DNA of 64,000 nt from Acidobacteriota bacterium (GTDB lineage: Bacteria > Acidobacteriota > Blastocatellia > Pyrinomonadales > Pyrinomonadaceae), in contig JADKBM010000016.1 in NCBI GenBank assembly GCA_016715115.1, forward strand, positions 1,364,001 through 1,428,000. Direction: 5' to 3'. Below, one piece after another: positions 60,611-64,000 of the stretch (position 1 is its first letter; every line of letters starts with the position of its first letter). The translations under genes were made by a program, and so were the position numbers. The notes beneath the pieces are model-generated. The model worked only from the letters and a program-made list of their open reading frames with translations, was not told the DNA's origin and made no database searches.

Positions 60611-62957
60611 TCACTCGCCGTTCCGGCTGTCGTCGAGAACGACGTCCGGATTTTCGGCGGTGAACTGGTCGCGCGGTTTCGAGTCGATCTCGCCCCGCAG
60701 GACGCGCGTCCCGACGTTTGGCTTGAAATTGCCGTTCTCGTCGTAGAGCCTGCGATATTGCGCGGTGTTGCGGATGATGCCCTGGACGTAGCCCTTTGTT
60801 TCCTTGAACGGAATCAACTCGACGAATTCGTCGATCTCCGCCGGAAGCGTCGCGGTCCATTGCGGCACGCGTCCCGGACCGGCGTTGTAGGCGACGGCGA
60901 CGAACTCGACGCGGCCGAACTTGTCATACTGATCGCGGATATACGCCGTGCCGAGTTCAATGTTGAGCGTCGGCTGATAAAGCATATCGACGGTCACCGT
61001 TCCGACCTCCGGATTGTACTTTTTGGCGACCGCCCGCGCCGTCGGAAGCAGCAGCTGCATCATTCCGTAGGCGTTCGCCGACGATTTGGCGCGCGGGTCG
61101 AAGATCGTCTCCTGGCGGATAAAGCCGGCGACCTGGTACGGGTCGAGCCGGCGTTGCGCCGCCCAGTATTTGATGTCGTTCCAATTCGTCAGCGGATAGA
61201 AGATGTCCCATTCCTCGCGGCCCATTTCCTCGGGAAACATCTGCGCATAATCGGGATAGCTCTTGGCGAGCGCGAGCAGCGCCGGAGCCTGTTCGCCCTT
61301 CAGACGATGATGGCGCGCAAGCGCGAGATTGATCTTTGGCGAGGTCGGCGTCGTCCGGCGCGCTTCCTTCAGTTCGTCGATCGCCCATTCGAACAGTCCG
61401 ACGACGCTCAGATCGTCCGATTTTTCGGCGCGCTCGAGTTCGCGTTCCCCCGCAGTTTCAGCCGCGACGGTAACGATCTTCAGATTCGCGGCCGCCTTCG
61501 GTATGAGCGATCCGGCCGGGAAATTCGGCGTTCCCTGACATTTTCCTTGCGACCGAAGCGCCGAGATCCGCTGGATCGAAAGATGACCGTACCAATTCGC
61601 TCCATAGCGATAGATGACGGCGTCATAAAGTGCGCAGGCGGCGTCGATCTTTCCGGCGAGTTGCGAATCGCGGGCCGCCCAGTAACCGGCCTTGCCGCGA
61701 TTCGTCGAATCCTTGTCGACATATCGCGCGAGATGCTCGGTGAACATCTCCGAGGACATCTGATAGTTCTTCGCTTCGTGCTGAAGCCAGGCGAGTTCGA
61801 ACTGCGCTTTGGCGATATCGACGGAGTTCGGATAGGCCGCGACCGCGGTGCGCAAAAAATAGCTTTCGTCGAGCTTGTTGCGCGCGTCGCGGGCCGCCAT
61901 TCCAAGATCGAAGAACGTCTTTGGCGTCAGCTTCCCGTTCGGGTACCGGGCGCGCATTTCCTCGGCCGTCGTCTTCGCGTTGGCCCAGAGTTTGTTGCGG
62001 GCGTAACCGAGCGCGAGTTCGTAATAGGCGCTCTCTTTTTCAACCGCGTTCGCCGGGATCGACGCGAAAGCGAGCGCCGCATCGGGCATCTTTTTGACGT
62101 TGGCGAGCGTCGTCAGACGTTTCAACTGCGCTCCGGCGCTCAAAGAACTCGGGAAACTCAGCATCAGTTCTGCGTAGGCCTTATCCGCATCGGCGAAATT
62201 GTTCGCCGCGAAAAGCTTGTCGGCGCGCGTCGCCGCTTCGTCCGCGGTCAACGGTGCGAGAGACTGGCCGAGCAGCGTCAATTTCATTTCGGCCCTCTTT
62301 CGCCTCGGGCGAACCGGCACCGAAGAAATAGACGCGGCGGAAGAACCGGATCGCCTCGGCCTGATTGCCGGCCGCATCGTACGATCTTGCTGTTGCGAGC
62401 AGCGCGGCGGCAAGGTTTTTATCGTTCAATTCGGCCAGGAATGCCGGAACCTGCGCGGCTTGACCAGCCGAGATCGCCGAGTTCGCCCAGAGGACTTTCG
62501 ATTCGCGCACGCGCAGCGATGTCGGATAATCCCTGATCAGACTCGAAAAGACGTTCATCGCGTCCGTGTGTCGTCCGGCGCCCTGAAGCGCGCGGCCGCG
62601 CAACCAAAGCGCGTAGTCGGCAAGCTTTGTCTTTTGCTTGAAGATGTCCGAGTTGAGCAACGCCTGCGCTCCCTCATAATCTTTGTTTTCAAACTTGATC
62701 CGCGCCCGGAGAAGCTTCGCCAACACGCCCGCGCGGACGCGCGAAAAGCGGTTTTCGATGTCGAGCACGAGACCCTCGGGCGGCAATTTGTTGTCGCGCG
62801 TCATATCGCGCAAAACCTTCAGCGCGTCTGACTCGCTCATTTCCGGGCCAAACCCCGAACAACTCGCCGTCAACGGCACGGCGAGAAGTCCGCAGACAAA
62901 AACAAAGACCGTCACGAGCGATCTCACATTATGCTTTTTACTAATCAGACTCGGCAT
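60611..62957 (-). pseudogene. Slt-type soluble lytic transglycosylase, one frameshift
   Basis: The gene starts at the ATG at 62957 (GGAG upstream) with a signal sequence ending LTASC, possibly an imperfect lipobox, and changes frame near 62300. Reducing GAGGGCC to GAGGCC there restores one frame of about 780 residues. Residues 60-560 are helical TPR-like superhelix. The C-terminal SLT domain has the catalytic glutamate in RQETIFDPRAKS (codon 61109-61111), then AYGMMQLLLPTA and VAYNAGPGRVP. It would cleave peptidoglycan between MurNAc and GlcNAc in the periplasm. The single-base excess in a G run may be a sequencing error; otherwise translation ends early and the catalytic domain is lost. Confidence 0.85.
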
Positions 62958-63117
62958 TGATAAAAACTCCGGTGGTTCGATGCTTTGATGTCTCGGGGAT
63001 TTGTCTGGACATCCGCGAAGGACGTTTTCGCAGCCAGAAATTCTTGTCGGGGAAAGCCGACTCAATCGCGAATTCGAAACGTTTCGTCTGAAACGACGGT
63101 TGTTCGGGGCTCGACGA

Positions 63118-63149
63118 TTGTACGGCAAGAACCGATTTCGTTATATAAT
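63118..63149 (+). promoter_or_regulatory. Candidate promoter for the VWA gene at 63197
   Basis: A perfect TATAAT at 63144-63149 lies 47 bp before the start codon. The best -35 (TTGTAC at 63118) is 20 bp away, which is long, so only the -10 is convincing. Confidence 0.4.
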
Positions 63150-63196
63150 ACCAAGAACCGCGCGATATCCGAATCCGTTTTCTTGATGAGGTCGCA

Positions 63197-64000
63197 ATGA
63201 TGAGAATTCTAGTTTCACTATTGCTTCTCTTTCTGTGGTGCTCGATCTCATTTTCTCAGGATCCGTCGCCGACGCCGCCGTCGGACGATGTTGTCAAGAT
63301 CACGACCACGCTCGTTCAGATCGACGTCACCGTGACCGACTCGAAAGGAAAGATCGTCAGCGACCTGAAGGCCGAAGATTTCGAGATCTTCGAAAACGGA
63401 CAAAAACAGGAAATCTCGAATTTCTCTTTCTTTTCGAGCGTTCGCGAAACGGTCGAGCCGGTGAAATCGATCGACAAGATCGCCGTTCCCGTGCCGCCGG
63501 TCGAGATCCGTTCCGACCAGATCCGTCGGACGATCGCGCTTGTCGTCGATGATCTCTCGCTCTCTTTCGAAAGCGCGTATTACGTCCGCCGGTCGCTCAA
63601 GAAATACGTCGACGAGCAAATGCGCGACGGCGATCTCGTGGCGATCATCCGCACAAGCGCGGGAATCGGCGCGCTTCAGCAGTTTACGTCCAACAAAGCA
63701 CAGCTTTACGCGGCGATCGACAAGGTTAAGTGGTATCCGCTCGGACGCGGAAACATCGGCGCATTCGCTCCGATCGAACCGACCACAAATGAAACGCTGA
63801 GGGCCGCGGGCGACGATACGATCTCGGATGAAGACATCGAAAACGAGAAGAAATTCCTGACCGGTTTCGACGATTTTCGGAATGCTTCGTTTGCCGTCGG
63901 AACGCTCGGTGCGCTGCGTTTTGTCGTCAGCGCGATGGGCGAACTTCCCGGACGAAAATCCGTCATCCTGTTCTCCGACGGAATCCGGCTATTTCCTCGC
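63197..64000 (+). CDS. Exported VWA-domain protein, N-terminal part (cut by window edge)
   Basis: The frame opens with an ATGATG (63197) and stays open to the window end, giving 268 residues. A signal peptide (1-21, SFSQ) is followed by the family's short beta domain (VVKITTTLVQIDVTVTDSKGKIVSDLKAEDFEIFENGQKQEI) and the start of a von Willebrand A domain (TIALVVDDLSLSFESAYYVRRSLKKYVDEQ). The metal site reads DDLSLS, i.e. DxSxS shifted by one. GRKSVILFSDGI is the next strand. It belongs to the same VWFA-related acidobacterial type as the 49.5-kb gene but is more divergent in the loop regions. Function unknown; probably cell-surface. Confidence 0.85.
   Translation, partial: MMRILVSLLLLFLWCSISFSQDPSPTPPSDDVVKITTTLVQIDVTVTDSKGKIVSDLKAEDFEIFENGQKQEISNFSFFSSVRETVEPVKSIDKIAVPVPPVEIRSDQIRRTIALVVDDLSLSFESAYYVRRSLKKYVDEQMRDGDLVAIIRTSAGIGALQQFTSNKAQLYAAIDKVKWYPLGRGNIGAFAPIEPTTNETLRAAGDDTISDEDIENEKKFLTGFDDFRNASFAVGTLGALRFVVSAMGELPGRKSVILFSDGIRLFPR

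Noticed and set aside
60581..62536. 651-codon open frame antisense to the lytic transglycosylase
   Set aside because: The - strand carries recognisable TPR and SLT motifs with a catalytic glutamate; the + frame has none.

Overview
The window is a gene-dense bacterial chromosome segment, probably from an Acidobacteriota member of the Blastocatellia/Pyrinomonadales type. This is inferred from gene content: two secreted VWA proteins of the acidobacterial VWFA-related type, an ECF sigma factor paired with a giant Ser/Thr kinase carrying TolB-like and TPR modules, a winged-helix/TolB-propeller membrane regulator, an S9B dipeptidyl peptidase, a BNR/sortilin-type propeller protein and a P-domain/FG-GAP secreted protein. 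No rRNA or tRNA gene was seen.

Region 1 (1-16 kb) is dominated by reductive pyrimidine catabolism on the + strand: an NCS1 nucleobase permease with a good promoter, CoA-acylating (methyl)malonate-semialdehyde dehydrogenase, beta-ureidopropionase, and the two dihydropyrimidine dehydrogenase subunits PreT and PreA. Interleaved are a gamma-glutamyltransferase, a reaction-centre-type c cytochrome, an IS200-like transposase, an MDR oxidoreductase and small unknown genes. Dihydropyrimidinase and the beta-alanine aminotransferase are not in the window. A truncated amidase and a secreted TPR protein lie on the - strand at the left edge.

Region 2 (16-25 kb) holds an ECF sigma / 1903-aa kinase operon and a divergent secreted protein. 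Region 3 (25-28.5 kb) is pheA-aroF (entry and phenylalanine branch of aromatic amino-acid synthesis) beside a RAYT transposase bracketed by identical 18-bp palindromes. Region 4 (28.5-38.5 kb) is a large BNR-propeller protein followed by a three-gene - strand operon: GltD-like flavo-Fe-S protein, pyruvate:ferredoxin oxidoreductase and a dihydroorotate-dehydrogenase-like protein, closed by a clear terminator. Region 5 (38.5-46.3 kb) contains a secreted lipase-like hydrolase, the P-domain/FG-GAP protein, small unknown genes and the winged-helix/TolB regulator. Region 6 (46.4-54.2 kb) has trmFO, a 580-bp repeat island, a TauE-type permease, a VWA protein, xerC and dipeptidyl peptidase IV. Region 7 (54.4-64 kb) has an alpha-2-macroglobulin gene broken by many single-base indels, a lytic transglycosylase with one frameshift, and the start of a second VWA protein.

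The most striking feature that genes do not explain is the intergenic DNA. Nearly every longer spacer carries either tandem repeats with a 7-bp period (several unrelated heptamer families, some running into coding sequence) or REP-like palindromes of the GGAGCGCAAGCG type. Two HUH-type transposases (IS200-like and RAYT) lie between such palindromes.
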